Origin: Methanogenium organophilum
GTDB lineage: Archaea; Halobacteriota; Methanomicrobia; Methanomicrobiales; Methanomicrobiaceae
Assembly (NCBI RefSeq): GCF_026684035.1
Contig: NZ_CP113361.1
Location: 1,860,001-1,924,000 of the forward strand
DNA length: 64,000 nt
Reading direction: 5' to 3'
A program made the translations under genes and the position numbers. Each line of letters opens with the position of its first letter. The first letter of the stretch is position 1. The notes below the pieces were generated by a model that was not told where the DNA came from, made no database searches, and worked only from the letters and a program-made list of their open reading frames with translations. Positions 15,996-26,148 of this stretch are shown one piece after another.

Positions 15996-18025
15996 AGCTT
16001 CACCACCCTAAGGGATACGTCCCTCGTAAACGACTGTTCCAGGTCCATCCGTGCATCCGAACCGAGGAAGGTGAAGAGCGAGTCGTGGTATGATCCAGCG
16101 TCCCGCGACGACCATGATCGCTCATAGACATTCTTTCCTGTCTGCACCAGAAGCCCCGCGATTTTGGCATCACGGAGTACCGTCATCTTGTCGTCAATGC
16201 CCGCACCCTGCAGCATCAGCGTCCTTGTCGGCCATGCATCCGGACTGTCGGGGGACACTGCCGGGAGACTATCCGTCTGGATATCGGTCATTGGTTGTCT
16301 CCCTCCAAGGGTGACGGTGCCTGATGCGGGAATTGTGCCGCTCGCCGAGCCGGTGTGTTCGGTGCCGTGCACAATATAGGTCACCGTGACATCATATTCA
16401 TGGGAACCGGTGGCGGGCATCGATACCGGATAGGCAATGACGGGGATCTCCCACGACGAGAACTTCTCATTCATCATCCGGTTGACCGTCTGGTAGTCGT
16501 CCACCTGACCCAGGACGGTTGAGTCCACCCGCCATGTCTCTTCGAAGGGCACAATCTCGGTATGCTCGCTCGTAGGGGATACCTCATATGGGGTATAGCC
16601 TGAGGTAAAGAGGTCATAGGAGTTCGTGAAGGTGTAGCTTGCGTCAGTCTGCTCCTTTCCGGAAAATTTCTCTTTGGTGGTCTGCCCGGTCAGGCTGAAC
16701 GCATACTCGTAATCAATCAGGTCGTGCATATGCTGGAACGAGAATTCATACGCCATCGTTCCCGACTCCTTCCAGTTTACCGTGCCGGTGTATTCTTCTT
16801 TTTTCACGCGAATCTCCGCCAATCCAACCAATGCATCCATATGTCCCCTGCCGACATCCTGGAAGAGGATGCGCACCACTTCCGTCCCCTCCTTTGTACC
16901 GGCGATGAAGGTCAACCGTACCTCACCGTTTGCATCGGTGATGGGGTTGCCTTTGCTGTCTGTTTTTCCTGCAACAATGACCCGGACGCCGTCTGAGAGC
17001 AGCACCTCCTCTACCAGGAGGGCCCGGTCAGCAAGCGGCCGCCTGCTGGCGTCCGGTGCGAGTTCAAAGAGCGAGACCGTGATATCTGTCTTCCCCTCCG
17101 GCGGGATCTCCGGGTCCGCCACGCGTACCTCCATCATTACCCCGGTGATGGGAATGGTCACGCGGGTTCTTACATCCTTTCCGCCCCTGCCGTCCGTTCC
17201 GATGGTGACGGTGTCCTTCCCTGCACCCATGCCCTTCGAGGCAACCAGTTGATAGGTGGCCAGTGCCTTCCCGTTCTGGTCGGTGACGGCATACTGCCAT
17301 CCGTACCATCCGGGGTCTTTGGATTCCCCTTCGCCTATTACCTGTCCTCTTGAGGTTATGGCCTCAAAATAGACCCTGGTTCCCGGAACCGGCTCCCCGG
17401 CGCAGTTTGTGACGGTGACGGTTATTGTTGTGGTCTCGCGGATGTCTTCCGGCGTGACCGATGTGGGATTGATGGTAGCGGAGAGCGACGGGCCCCGTGG
17501 TGGTACGGGGTGCCTCTTTTCATGGGCCTGGATGAGGGCTGCGAGGTCGCCGTAGCCTGCTACATGTTCTGTAATGGCATTCGTGAGCTCCTCTTCTGCG
17601 TCAACGGTGGTGTACCCACGGGCTACTACCATGATGAGGTCTTCATCAACAAGGGAAGAACTGATGACATACCGGGATCCCACTGACCCGATGGAGAGAC
17701 GGGTTACGTATTCCGCTGAGATCTTCTCTCCTATGGCGATCTGTTCTGCCCCTGCATCTCTTCCGGCCAGGAGTTCATCCCGTTCGGCCTGGAGCAGTTC
17801 GCCAATCTCTGCTGCCGAACTGACGCGGACACCAGGGTTTGCCTCCTGGAGTTCCTGTGCATACCGGAGATTCAGGAGGGTGGCGGTCTCAGTGGAGATT
17901 CCATCTCCTGCCGTGATTTGCACCACATAGATAGTCGGCGCAGAGCAGGTGTCCGTCTCCGCGAGAACCGGTGCTGTGAATGCTGCGAGGATGAGAAGCG
18001 TGCAGATGCCGATGCGCAGAGTCAT
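15992..18025 (-). CDS. Secreted Ig-like-fold protein, unknown function
   Basis: A 677-residue exported protein with signal peptide 1-22. Residues about 30-160 resemble the periplasmic domain of TolB/CsgG-type proteins, with a strand-helix pattern ending in VVARGYTTVDAEEEL. From about 180 on there are two bacterial-Ig-like (invasin/intimin-type) repeats with SVTPEDIRETTTITVTV and PIPPEGKTDITVSL-like segments, then a long beta-rich C-terminus. No anchor is visible. It overlaps both neighbours by 4 nt (ATGA), so the three surface genes are coupled. Family assignments are approximate. Confidence 0.55.
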   Translation of the reverse strand: MTLRIGICTLLILAAFTAPVLAETDTCSAPTIYVVQITAGDGISTETATLLNLRYAQELQEANPGVRVSSAAEIGELLQAERDELLAGRDAGAEQIAIGEKISAEYVTRLSIGSVGSRYVISSSLVDEDLIMVVARGYTTVDAEEELTNAITEHVAGYGDLAALIQAHEKRHPVPPRGPSLSATINPTSVTPEDIRETTTITVTVTNCAGEPVPGTRVYFEAITSRGQVIGEGESKDPGWYGWQYAVTDQNGKALATYQLVASKGMGAGKDTVTIGTDGRGGKDVRTRVTIPITGVMMEVRVADPEIPPEGKTDITVSLFELAPDASRRPLADRALLVEEVLLSDGVRVIVAGKTDSKGNPITDANGEVRLTFIAGTKEGTEVVRILFQDVGRGHMDALVGLAEIRVKKEEYTGTVNWKESGTMAYEFSFQHMHDLIDYEYAFSLTGQTTKEKFSGKEQTDASYTFTNSYDLFTSGYTPYEVSPTSEHTEIVPFEETWRVDSTVLGQVDDYQTVNRMMNEKFSSWEIPVIAYPVSMPATGSHEYDVTVTYIVHGTEHTGSASGTIPASGTVTLGGRQPMTDIQTDSLPAVSPDSPDAWPTRTLMLQGAGIDDKMTVLRDAKIAGLLVQTGKNVYERSWSSRDAGSYHDSLFTFLGSDARMDLEQSFTRDVSLRVVKL

Positions 18026-21000
18026 GCCGTCACCTCCGTTCCGCTGCCCGTGTCCGGCATCAGCCTGAGTTCCAGCACCGTCGTCTCTCCCGGCTGCACG
18101 ATGGCACGCCCTGTCATCTGTGCGGATACCGGCCGGATGCCCCCGCCTGAGGTGATGACAGCTCCGGAGATGAGATAGGTGCCTGCACTCACCGGAATCG
18201 ATATCTCGCGATCCGTTCCGAGACTATGTTCCACCACAACTTCCCTAGTGGCCGTATCCGTCACCCGGACTATGCCGCCGGTGATGTCCCTGTCACCGGC
18301 ACTCCCGGGAATGATCAGCCGGATGTCCCCCTCCTCCCGGGAGATGGTATAGGTGATCTGATCTTCAGCAAGGGGAGTGCTGTTTTCTGCAGTGAGCCGG
18401 GCCCGGATGGTGTAGGTCCCCTCCTGCCAGGCATCGTCAACCGGTTCGTCCAGGAGGACGAGGTATTGCGACCCAAGTGGCTCCATCCGAACCGCTGAAA
18501 AGCTCTCGGTTCCCGCTGGCAGATACCGGATGCCCCCGTCTGGAGACTCAAGCACGACGGAGAGCGAGGCGTTCTCCGGTTCTTCTCCTGCCGTCACCGC
18601 TGCTGTGATTATAAGTGGCGTTCCGTCGGTCAGGTCTGCACGGTTCCGGTAGAGCTGCACGGACGGCACCGGGCTGTAGTATACCGGGACCGAGGAGAGT
18701 GCGGTAAGTACATCTGAACCCTCGGGCATGAGAGTGGCAATGAGATGGTAGGTGCCGGGGAGATCACCGGACCGGAAGGTAACAGAACCCGGCAGACGTC
18801 CCTGGTGGTTCAGGGTGACATATTGTGGGTCGAGGTCTGAAGGTTCTCCCTGACCGTCAGGGAAGGCACGTTCAGTACCGTCCGGTGCGATAAGGGAGAT
18901 CCGGGCCCGGTAGGCGTCATCCAGTCCGATGCCTGCGATCTTCACCCATACCATCATCTCTTCTCCCGGTCCGCATGCCTGGTCCGGGGTGAACACCGCA
19001 ATCGATGGGGCCGATGCCTGCGTGGTCTGCGCGAGGGTTATGTTGCGGATCTGCCACGAGGAGAGATCCGTCGTGCGCGATGGGTTTTCTCCATGGATAA
19101 AAGAGACGACGTTCTCCGCATCCGGCACGACCCATGCTGCCGGGATGGTGGCCTGATACCACACCCATCCCGTCTGTGGGTCGTTCACGGCTGCTATTTC
19201 ACCATGACGGGATGCAGACGGCATGATGACCGCTCCTGCGCCGGGAACACCTGTCAGCTGGCGATTTGCATAGACGTGCACGGTTTCATCCATGGTGGTC
19301 TCCGCCTCAAAGGAGAGGGTGTAGTTCACCCCCTGCCCGATGAAGCTGAAGGCCGCGTCGTCGGGAAATGCATCTGTCCCCACGGTCTCCTCTTCTCTCA
19401 GGGCGAGCGGGATCACCGTGAACGCCACCGTTCCCTCGCCGTATCGGCCGGCATAATCCACACCGGTAACGGTGATGGTATGGTCACCCAGCGTCAGGCG
19501 TTCAAGGGGGATCGCCTGCCCCGGTGTGACCTGCAGCACCGCCCCGTCGTCCAGCTGGTAGTATGCACGTGCCAGGGGCCGGGGTGCGGTGTAGGTGAGC
19601 TCGGTGAACCGTTCGGTCATCCGGCCCGATGTAGGGGTGAGAATCTGGATTGCAAATGCGGGCTCCTCCACAACCGGGAAGGGATAGGCGTCCGCGGGCG
19701 GTGCGTCATCATCACCGTCATCCGGCGGAGCGGGTGTGGGAGTGGGTGGCGTGGTGGGCACCGGCGTGGGAGTTATCGGTGGGGTTGGTGTGGGAGATAT
19801 GGTGGGCGTCGGTGTCGGCGTGGGTTCTGTAACCTGCACGGTGAAGTTCACAAATGTGGAATTCGCATTGCCGATAATGTCGTCGACAAAGACCCGGAGC
19901 AGATGGTCGCCGTTCGGGAGGGAGGTGAGTGTCGTATTGGGGATGAATGCTACAGTCCCCCCGCCGTCAAGCGTATACCACCAGGAGAATACATCGGTAT
20001 CCGGTGAATGCACGGTAAGAGGAATGTCACGGCTGGTATAGGTCAGGTTTTCTCCCGGCGAAATCACTTTCATCCGGGGAGGGGTGGTATCCACCTCTGC
20101 GATGAAGGCCAAAACCGAGCTGTTTTCATTTCCGGCGTCGTCCCGTGCTCCCACGAGGAGGGAATGGTTTCCGCCCGTAAGCGGCGGGAGGATGATGTCG
20201 GGCACAAACGAGACATTTGCCCCGCCATCAAGTGCATACCACCATGCGACTACGTCACTGTCCGGGCTGGAGACAGAGAGAGGGACGCTCGCTGTGGGGT
20301 AGCTCTCCCCCGCGACAGGCGCATGGATGGTAATCACCGGCGGGGTGGTATCCGGCGTGAAGGTGGTGACAAGCGGGTGATAGTCATCTGCCGGTCTTCC
20401 GCCGCCGGTGGTGTACGGAACAGCGGTGTCACCCAGTCCGTCGCCGGTGGTATCGACCCCGGTGTAGTCTTCCCAGTAATTACCTGCCGTCCACGGGCCG
20501 CCGAGGATATTTGTGGAGGCAACTGGCGTCACGTTCCAATGTGTGTCTGTTCCCCAGTTCCGGGCATGCTCCACTGTATTGTTGATGAACCGGTTGTCAT
20601 AGATGAGTGCTTCCATGCCGTAATTTGCGATGCCGATACCCTGCCGGGCGGCAAAGTCATTTCCGATGGCGCATCCGGTGACCGTCAGACGGAGGTTATC
20701 GGAACCGGAGTTCCTGATACCGTATGAATTGTCTGCTTCCGTGGAGTGACCATTGTTCGTGATGCTGCAGTCTTCGATGAGGACATCCGGGCAGGTGTAC
20801 TCGAGATAGATGCCGACCGGATTGTTGGCGGTCACGTACGTGCGAAGAATCTGCATGCGCTCGGTTTCTGTCGCAAATATTCCGGCATTTCCATCACTGT
20901 CCTGACCGTTCGAATCGACATGGGAATCGGCGATGATGATATCGTCGGAATCCCCGATGAGGATACCCTCGTATCCGTTCCCGTGGGCGGTTATGGTATC

Positions 21001-22353
21001 AAGGGTGATGTTGTCCGACCGGTAGACGAGCACCGACTGGAGATTATTCTCCAGATAAAAGTCCTCTGCCGTGCAGTTGCTGCACCCGATGAGACCCAGA
21101 TATCCGGGTGCGGGAGTAAGCGTGGTGTAATTATATCGCTTCCCTGTCTCTTCCACAATCCAGTATATGGGGGCCCCGTCCACGGTGTTGGTGGTATCGA
21201 TTGTATAACGCTTCGGCTTATTGGTGGCATAGTTCAGGTCGCCCGCATATCCAAAGCCGTAGGTGCAGTCCTCAATGACATTATCTGTCATGTGGAGGTT
21301 GTCCGCATCACCCTGAATCTTGATGCCGTATTTATGGTTTTTGACGGTGTTGTTTGTGATGATATTTCCATCCTCGTTGATCAGGATACCGGCACGCCAG
21401 TCTTCGCTGGGGCCAAGGATGGTGTTCTCAGAGATTGTGTTCCCGTCCCCTGCAATGGAGAGATATGTCATGTTTTTGAGGACATTTCGGGTGAAGAGAT
21501 TGCCACTGGTATCACTGATGAGAATCTTCCGTCCATAGGTGCTATCCGAACCCCAGGGCGTCCAGTCGGCGGTATCGAAGAGGTTGTCACGGAACTCGTT
21601 GTTGGTCGCATAACTCTCGGTCTTATCGGAAATGTAGGTGTTTTTGAGTGAATCGTATGCAGTGTTTGTCACCGTGTTGTTCGTAAATTCGTTGTTCCGT
21701 GCATAATTGAACCAGACACCGTAGCGGGTGGCATTGAAGGTGTTATTGTATATCCGGTTGTCGTTTGACCCGGACGTTGCAACCATGGCGTACCAGCAGT
21801 CCTCGATGTGGTTGTTGCGGATGATTGTGCTATCGGCATCTCCGAATCCAAAGGCGGATGTGGTTCCTATTGCATATCCGATTCTGATGCCGGCAGAATC
21901 CTGGGTAGAAAAGTAGGTGTCGTTCTGCCAGTAACCCTCTTTAATCACAAATCCGTCAAGGATACATCCGTCTGCACAGAACGCAAATACATCGCCTATT
22001 TGTTCTCTTGTGTCCAGCTCACGGCCGTATACCACCGGTCTCCCGATGCCGGTCAGGTTGACACGGGTGGTGACCTCGTGGTACCCGGTATAGGTGCCCG
22101 GATAGACAAGGATGGTGTCCCCGTCCACGGATGCGGCGAGTGCGTCTGTGATTGTCTGGTAGTCTGCGGGCGGCACTGGGATATCCCCGTCGTCGTCATC
22201 GACCGTGAGTACTCCCGCCATCCGTTCCTCTGCGAAAACCGGTGCGGTCATCATACACTCCCCTGTATCTGCCGAAACAACTCCTGCTATGCCCGCAAAA
22301 AGAATGAGTGCTACTGCTATGGCCTTCCACGTTCCTCTCTCTGGATAATTCAT
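18022..22353 (-). CDS. Giant surface beta-helix/Ig-like protein
   Basis: A 1443-residue exported protein and the first gene of the operon. After the signal peptide (1-28) a NosD-type right-handed beta-helix runs to about 640, with turns such as NNEFTNNTVTNTAYD and ITNNTVKNHKYG. Two closely related Ig-like repeats (DTTPPVITIHAP and DTTPPRMKVISP) follow at about 665-845, then a Thr/Pro-rich, glycosylatable linker (about 848-900), then a beta-rich C-terminal half without a membrane anchor. Many NxT/S sites are consistent with surface N-glycosylation. It is probably an S-layer-associated adhesin or polysaccharide-binding protein. Confidence 0.7.
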   Translation of the reverse strand: MNYPERGTWKAIAVALILFAGIAGVVSADTGECMMTAPVFAEERMAGVLTVDDDDGDIPVPPADYQTITDALAASVDGDTILVYPGTYTGYHEVTTRVNLTGIGRPVVYGRELDTREQIGDVFAFCADGCILDGFVIKEGYWQNDTYFSTQDSAGIRIGYAIGTTSAFGFGDADSTIIRNNHIEDCWYAMVATSGSNDNRIYNNTFNATRYGVWFNYARNNEFTNNTVTNTAYDSLKNTYISDKTESYATNNEFRDNLFDTADWTPWGSDSTYGRKILISDTSGNLFTRNVLKNMTYLSIAGDGNTISENTILGPSEDWRAGILINEDGNIITNNTVKNHKYGIKIQGDADNLHMTDNVIEDCTYGFGYAGDLNYATNKPKRYTIDTTNTVDGAPIYWIVEETGKRYNYTTLTPAPGYLGLIGCSNCTAEDFYLENNLQSVLVYRSDNITLDTITAHGNGYEGILIGDSDDIIIADSHVDSNGQDSDGNAGIFATETERMQILRTYVTANNPVGIYLEYTCPDVLIEDCSITNNGHSTEADNSYGIRNSGSDNLRLTVTGCAIGNDFAARQGIGIANYGMEALIYDNRFINNTVEHARNWGTDTHWNVTPVASTNILGGPWTAGNYWEDYTGVDTTGDGLGDTAVPYTTGGGRPADDYHPLVTTFTPDTTPPVITIHAPVAGESYPTASVPLSVSSPDSDVVAWWYALDGGANVSFVPDIILPPLTGGNHSLLVGARDDAGNENSSVLAFIAEVDTTPPRMKVISPGENLTYTSRDIPLTVHSPDTDVFSWWYTLDGGGTVAFIPNTTLTSLPNGDHLLRVFVDDIIGNANSTFVNFTVQVTEPTPTPTPTISPTPTPPITPTPVPTTPPTPTPAPPDDGDDDAPPADAYPFPVVEEPAFAIQILTPTSGRMTERFTELTYTAPRPLARAYYQLDDGAVLQVTPGQAIPLERLTLGDHTITVTGVDYAGRYGEGTVAFTVIPLALREEETVGTDAFPDDAAFSFIGQGVNYTLSFEAETTMDETVHVYANRQLTGVPGAGAVIMPSASRHGEIAAVNDPQTGWVWYQATIPAAWVVPDAENVVSFIHGENPSRTTDLSSWQIRNITLAQTTQASAPSIAVFTPDQACGPGEEMMVWVKIAGIGLDDAYRARISLIAPDGTERAFPDGQGEPSDLDPQYVTLNHQGRLPGSVTFRSGDLPGTYHLIATLMPEGSDVLTALSSVPVYYSPVPSVQLYRNRADLTDGTPLIITAAVTAGEEPENASLSVVLESPDGGIRYLPAGTESFSAVRMEPLGSQYLVLLDEPVDDAWQEGTYTIRARLTAENSTPLAEDQITYTISREEGDIRLIIPGSAGDRDITGGIVRVTDTATREVVVEHSLGTDREISIPVSAGTYLISGAVITSGGGIRPVSAQMTGRAIVQPGETTVLELRLMPDTGSGTEVTA
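19795..19850. repeat. Low-complexity Thr/Pro-coding repeat
   Basis: Irregular GTGGGxGTxGGxGT repeats on the plus strand encode the TPTPT linker of the giant surface protein on the minus strand. Such simple repeats are slippage-prone. Confidence 0.6.
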
Positions 22354-22486
22354 ACAAAATTCCCCCCTTATCCTGATAATTCGGTATGGGGCAGGTACCG
22401 GCCTGACATTCCGGTGCCTGCTTATAGGGGGACATTGGTGTATTGAATATTAGCTTTTTGGTCTGCGCGGATACGCGGGACCGGTA

Positions 22487-22918
22487 TTACGGTGCACTGT
22501 CATCGTCCTGGCCAGCCGGTATCTCCGGAATATGAGCCAGATGGGTATGCACTCGGCGATGACAGCTCTCACAGAGAGTGACGAGATTCTCTTGTGCATC
22601 ATTGGTACGGTCACCGTCCCGGTGGTGGATGTGCAGGTACTTCCCTGCACCGCAGAGGCGGCAGCGGCGCTTGTCCCGGTCAAGTATCTGTTCCCTAAGC
22701 GCTTTCCATTCCTTTAGTCCGTATTTGTCACGGACGCTTATCACCATCACATGGCGCCGGCAGAAGAGGATATTGCCATCCCGCTCTGCGTATGCGCAGG
22801 TGTAGCAGAGGCGCCGATAGCCATTCAGACCGGGCCGGTCATGACAGGGAGGAATATCTCCGGTTGAAAACGAGAAGAGACTGCGCTGAAGTTCGATTGC
22901 CTGTTTGGACCGGGCCAT
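22487..22918 (-). CDS. HNH endonuclease with an extra N-terminal zinc motif
   Basis: A 143-residue HNH nuclease. The catalytic part is at about 84-124: zinc cysteines C86/C89 and C116/C119, metal-binding histidines in the IHH pair (98-99), N111 and H120. The N-terminus adds a second, smaller metal-binding candidate with C25, C38, C41 and C53. Homologues occur as free-standing, HNH-only proteins in archaea and in phages. There is no methyltransferase, intron or mobile element next to it, so its role is open: DNA repair, defence or a relic of a mobile gene. Confidence 0.8.
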   Translation of the reverse strand: MARSKQAIELQRSLFSFSTGDIPPCHDRPGLNGYRRLCYTCAYAERDGNILFCRRHVMVISVRDKYGLKEWKALREQILDRDKRRCRLCGAGKYLHIHHRDGDRTNDAQENLVTLCESCHRRVHTHLAHIPEIPAGQDDDSAP

Positions 22919-22979
22919 ATCTGGTAGTAATACGATACAGAGTAATTCTTTTAAACACAGATCCGTGCGGGGTGAAAGT

Positions 22980-23702
22980 TTAGGAGTGGTATTGCGGGTC
23001 TCTCATTTCCGAATGTTCTGGCCGGAAATCTTTCTGAATTTTTCCGTCATGGAGACGAATGATCCGGTCAAAGTATTCCTTGTGCCAGCTCTCATGGGAG
23101 ACCATGATAACGGTCAGGTCCATTGTATGATTGATCTCACGGAATAGATCAAGGACAGCTCGTGAGTTTGTTGAGTCCAGGTTGGCACAGGGTTCGTCCG
23201 CAAAGAGGATCTCAGGAGCATTGATCAGTGCACGCGCAATCGCCACCCGCTGCTGTTCACCTCCGGAGAGTTCAGACGGGAGATGCATCGTCCGGTCACC
23301 CAGGCCGACCTGACCGAGGAGCTCTTTCGCACGGTGAGCATACGAATCTGCGTTGTCCCCGCGTGCCATTGCAACAAGAGATACATTCTCCTCTGCGGTC
23401 AGCTCGGGCACCAGTGCATAGTCCTGGAAGATAAAACCGAATCGGGAGAGGCGAAACATCCCTTTCTCTGCCTCTGAAAGGGAGATGACGTCTCTCCCGT
23501 CGATAGAGATGGTCCCCTCCGTCGGCGGGTCGAGAAGCCCGAGCATGTGGAGCAGTGTGGACTTTCCCGACCCGGATGAGCCGGTAATTCCCAGAAATTC
23601 GCCCTTTTTGACGGTAAATGAGACTCCGTCGATTGCCCGGACATCAACCACACCCATCGTGTAGAATTTTCTGAGTTCTTCTGCCCTGATGTAATCATCC
23701 AC
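22980..23702 (-). CDS. ABC transporter ATP-binding protein, MacB/LolD type
   Basis: A 240-residue ATPase. Walker A is GSSGSGKST near residue 41, the signature motif [15 protein letters not shown], and Walker [13 protein letters not shown]. Its closest look is the MacB/LolD subgroup that drives lipoprotein or peptide export or mechanical transfer. It overlaps the permease gene by 8 nt, and the two follow a secreted protein in one operon. Confidence 0.88.
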   Translation of the reverse strand: MDDYIRAEELRKFYTMGVVDVRAIDGVSFTVKKGEFLGITGSSGSGKSTLLHMLGLLDPPTEGTISIDGRDVISLSEAEKGMFRLSRFGFIFQDYALVPELTAEENVSLVAMARGDNADSYAHRAKELLGQVGLGDRTMHLPSELSGGEQQRVAIARALINAPEILFADEPCANLDSTNSRAVLDLFREINHTMDLTVIMVSHESWHKEYFDRIIRLHDGKIQKDFRPEHSEMRDPQYHS

Positions 23703-24903
23703 CGCGAATCGCCTCCAGAATCCCTTCGTTCACCACACGCCAGGCGGGAATGAATCCGGCGACGGCGGAGGAGACAAAGAGCAGAGCCGTGTTCTCGATG
23801 ATCATAGAGATGGTCACGATGGGCGTCACGTTGCCGTCCGGGAATTCAATTGGATAGGTGGTGAAGTAAAGGACCATCATCCCGAGGAGGAGAGACCCCA
23901 GTGCAGTGCCAAGAAGACAGATGAAGACCACCTGCATCACATAGGAGTTGATGATAATGCTTTTTTTCAGGCCGATCGCCTTGAGGATGCCGATCTGCTT
24001 GCGGTTGTTGAAGGTTTTTATCGTGGTCATGATGAAGATGAGGACGACTGCGATGACGAGTCCCCCAAAGACACTGATCATGTTGATGATGGCAAAGGAT
24101 TCAATTGACTCACTCACCACATCGGGCAGTGCCTCCTCCCATGTCTTCACATCTTCCCCCACACCAAACTGGAGAATCCGCTTTTTTACAAGCGGGGCCT
24201 CCTCGTTTGTCACAGTCTTCACGAGCACCTCGGTTGCCTGTGCCCCTCCTGCACCACTGACGGCATCCATCTCATCCTTTGTTACAAATACCATGTAGTC
24301 CGCCTGGTATGACTTCGTGGTGAAGATGCCCTTGATGCGGTATTCCCGTACGACTCCGTTTGCATACCGGACGGTGATCGTGTCCCCCACCGTGGCCCCT
24401 CCCAGGGATGCATAGAACTCTCCTGTATCATCCGGTTCGCCTGCAACGAGGCTACCGACGAGGATCTGGTCACGGTCTCCGCTGCCGAGGAAATCTCCAT
24501 CTTTTACATACTGATGAAATTTGGTGACTTCTGTCTCGTCCCGCGGATCGAAGGCATTGATTTCCATTGCCACCGTCTTGTCTTCGAAGTCGATGGACCC
24601 GGCCATCGGATAGCGGGCGGACGCACGCACCACACCGGGCACCCGGTTGACTGTTGCAAGCAGGGTTTCCACATCATCAATATACCGGACATCTTCGGGC
24701 GGCTTGATAATGACATCGGATGAGATGTAGTCGATGGTCTGCTCGTAGTAGACATCCATAGCCCCCATGATCACCGACGGCAGGAAGATCATATTGGTGA
24801 GTACGAGGGCGATGATGACGATATACATGGCGTTTCTGCCTTTTCCGCCCCGCTGGAGGGATCGTGCCGCGAGAAACGCAGAAACTTTCTGATCGTTCAG
24901 CAT
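23695..24903 (-). CDS. ABC transporter permease, FtsX/MacB family
   Basis: A 402-residue permease with an N-terminal membrane helix (about 28-52), a large extracellular domain (about 55-260; MacB_PCD-like) and three C-terminal helices with the FtsX motif KQIGILKAIGLKK. With the adjacent ATPase it forms a mechanotransmission-type exporter, which moves substrate or remodels proteins outside the membrane rather than taking up nutrients. The preceding gene ends only 3 nt upstream. Confidence 0.85.
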   Translation of the reverse strand: MLNDQKVSAFLAARSLQRGGKGRNAMYIVIIALVLTNMIFLPSVIMGAMDVYYEQTIDYISSDVIIKPPEDVRYIDDVETLLATVNRVPGVVRASARYPMAGSIDFEDKTVAMEINAFDPRDETEVTKFHQYVKDGDFLGSGDRDQILVGSLVAGEPDDTGEFYASLGGATVGDTITVRYANGVVREYRIKGIFTTKSYQADYMVFVTKDEMDAVSGAGGAQATEVLVKTVTNEEAPLVKKRILQFGVGEDVKTWEEALPDVVSESIESFAIINMISVFGGLVIAVVLIFIMTTIKTFNNRKQIGILKAIGLKKSIIINSYVMQVVFICLLGTALGSLLLGMMVLYFTTYPIEFPDGNVTPIVTISMIIENTALLFVSSAVAGFIPAWRVVNEGILEAIRGG

Positions 24904-24906
24904 CGC

Positions 24907-26121
24907 CTATGCCTGCCCGCTCTTCTTCCGGTATACGAGGAGGTAATAGGCACCTCCTGCTGCAAGGATCAGGATGATCAGTAATCCGGCGAACGTTGTG
25001 AGCGCATTCTCCGTCTTCACGGCGAGCGTGAGATCAAATGATTCGGTATGCTGTCCCCAGTCATCCTCCCAGGTGACGGTGAGAGTATAGGGGTAGTCCC
25101 CGCCAGTGCCGCCGTCAAGAGAGAATACGGCAGGACCATCGTTGTTCGGTTTAATTTTTCCGATAAATGCCTCTTTTGTCCCCGTAAACGGCAGGTCAAT
25201 CACTGCCATCGTTGCGATAGCCTCATCCGTTCCGGTATTTTCCAGGCGGATGGTCATATCAAAGGGTTCCCCCCCTGAAATTCGTGCGGGTTCGGTGCGT
25301 ACCGAGGCGATGGAGAGTTCGGCATGCCCGTGTACATCAAGGGTGAGGGAGTCTGTCTGTGTCACAGGCACACCATCCACGACTGCGTAGGATATTTCAA
25401 GGGGGATCTCTTGCACGCTGTTCTCCAGTGACCGGCTGGTTATGAGACTGACTGTTATTACCTCTGACTCCTCCGGTGCAAGGGTATTAAGGTAGAAGGA
25501 ACCCGTCTCAAGAGGGCCGAGATAGGGATTGTCATCTACAATCCGGATGCGGATATCATCAGCGGCACTCCTCCCCCTGTTTGTAACGGTAACATTCCGC
25601 TGGATGGTCTCCCCCGGCACTACGTAGCCATTTTCCTCCTGTGTTATGACAAGCATTGCCGTGCTGAGGGTGGCAATCGGCATATTTACATTCACCGGGA
25701 CGGGGTATGTGAGACCTTCCGCACCCCTGACCCGAACACGAAGGACAGGAAAGTAGATGCCAGCTTCTTCCGGTGCCCGAATCAGAAAGGAGAGGGTGAT
25801 TTCCTGCCCCGGTCCCAGGTCGCCGGTGAACTGTGAATTGCCGCCGAGAACCTCGATGTCCCCCCTGCCGTCCAAAAAGACGCTCGTAATCGTTGGGTTT
25901 AGATCTGTCTGGGTGGTGATCTGCGAATCAGACGTTGTCGCTGTCGATGTCTGTGCTGTATTTTTTAGGGTTACGGTGATAATTCCCGTATCCCCCGGCA
26001 TAAGTACCGTAGGTGTCACACTACTCTCTGTTGCCGTGACTGTGGGTTCATAAAGCCCTGCGGCCGCAATACCTGCCAGTGCTGCTGTGCAGATGCAGAC
26101 CACACACAAATATCGTATCAT
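24907..26121 (-). CDS. Secreted CARDB/COG1361-type protein, partner of the ABC exporter
   Basis: A 404-residue exported protein: signal peptide MIRYLCVVCICTAALAG, several Ig-like CARDB repeats with conserved MPGDTGIITVTLKN and TVTNRGRSAADDIRI, and a C-terminal membrane helix followed by VYRKKSGQA. The ATG at 26121 has GGAG about 8 nt upstream and starts right at the signal peptide; a second possible start is at 26148. It ends 3 nt before the permease gene. Such COG1361 proteins often accompany MacB-like permeases in methanogens and may be the exported or scaffolding component. Confidence 0.65.
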   Translation of the reverse strand: MIRYLCVVCICTAALAGIAAAGLYEPTVTATESSVTPTVLMPGDTGIITVTLKNTAQTSTATTSDSQITTQTDLNPTITSVFLDGRGDIEVLGGNSQFTGDLGPGQEITLSFLIRAPEEAGIYFPVLRVRVRGAEGLTYPVPVNVNMPIATLSTAMLVITQEENGYVVPGETIQRNVTVTNRGRSAADDIRIRIVDDNPYLGPLETGSFYLNTLAPEESEVITVSLITSRSLENSVQEIPLEISYAVVDGVPVTQTDSLTLDVHGHAELSIASVRTEPARISGGEPFDMTIRLENTGTDEAIATMAVIDLPFTGTKEAFIGKIKPNNDGPAVFSLDGGTGGDYPYTLTVTWEDDWGQHTESFDLTLAVKTENALTTFAGLLIILILAAGGAYYLLVYRKKSGQA

Positions 26122-26148
26122 CCTGTGAATCTCCCATTTGGTAAGCAT

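Noticed and set aside
19093-20007. Long plus-strand frame opposite the giant surface protein
   Set aside because: Shadow of the 1443-residue protein: repetitive codons give an open opposite frame; its product has no recognisable domain.
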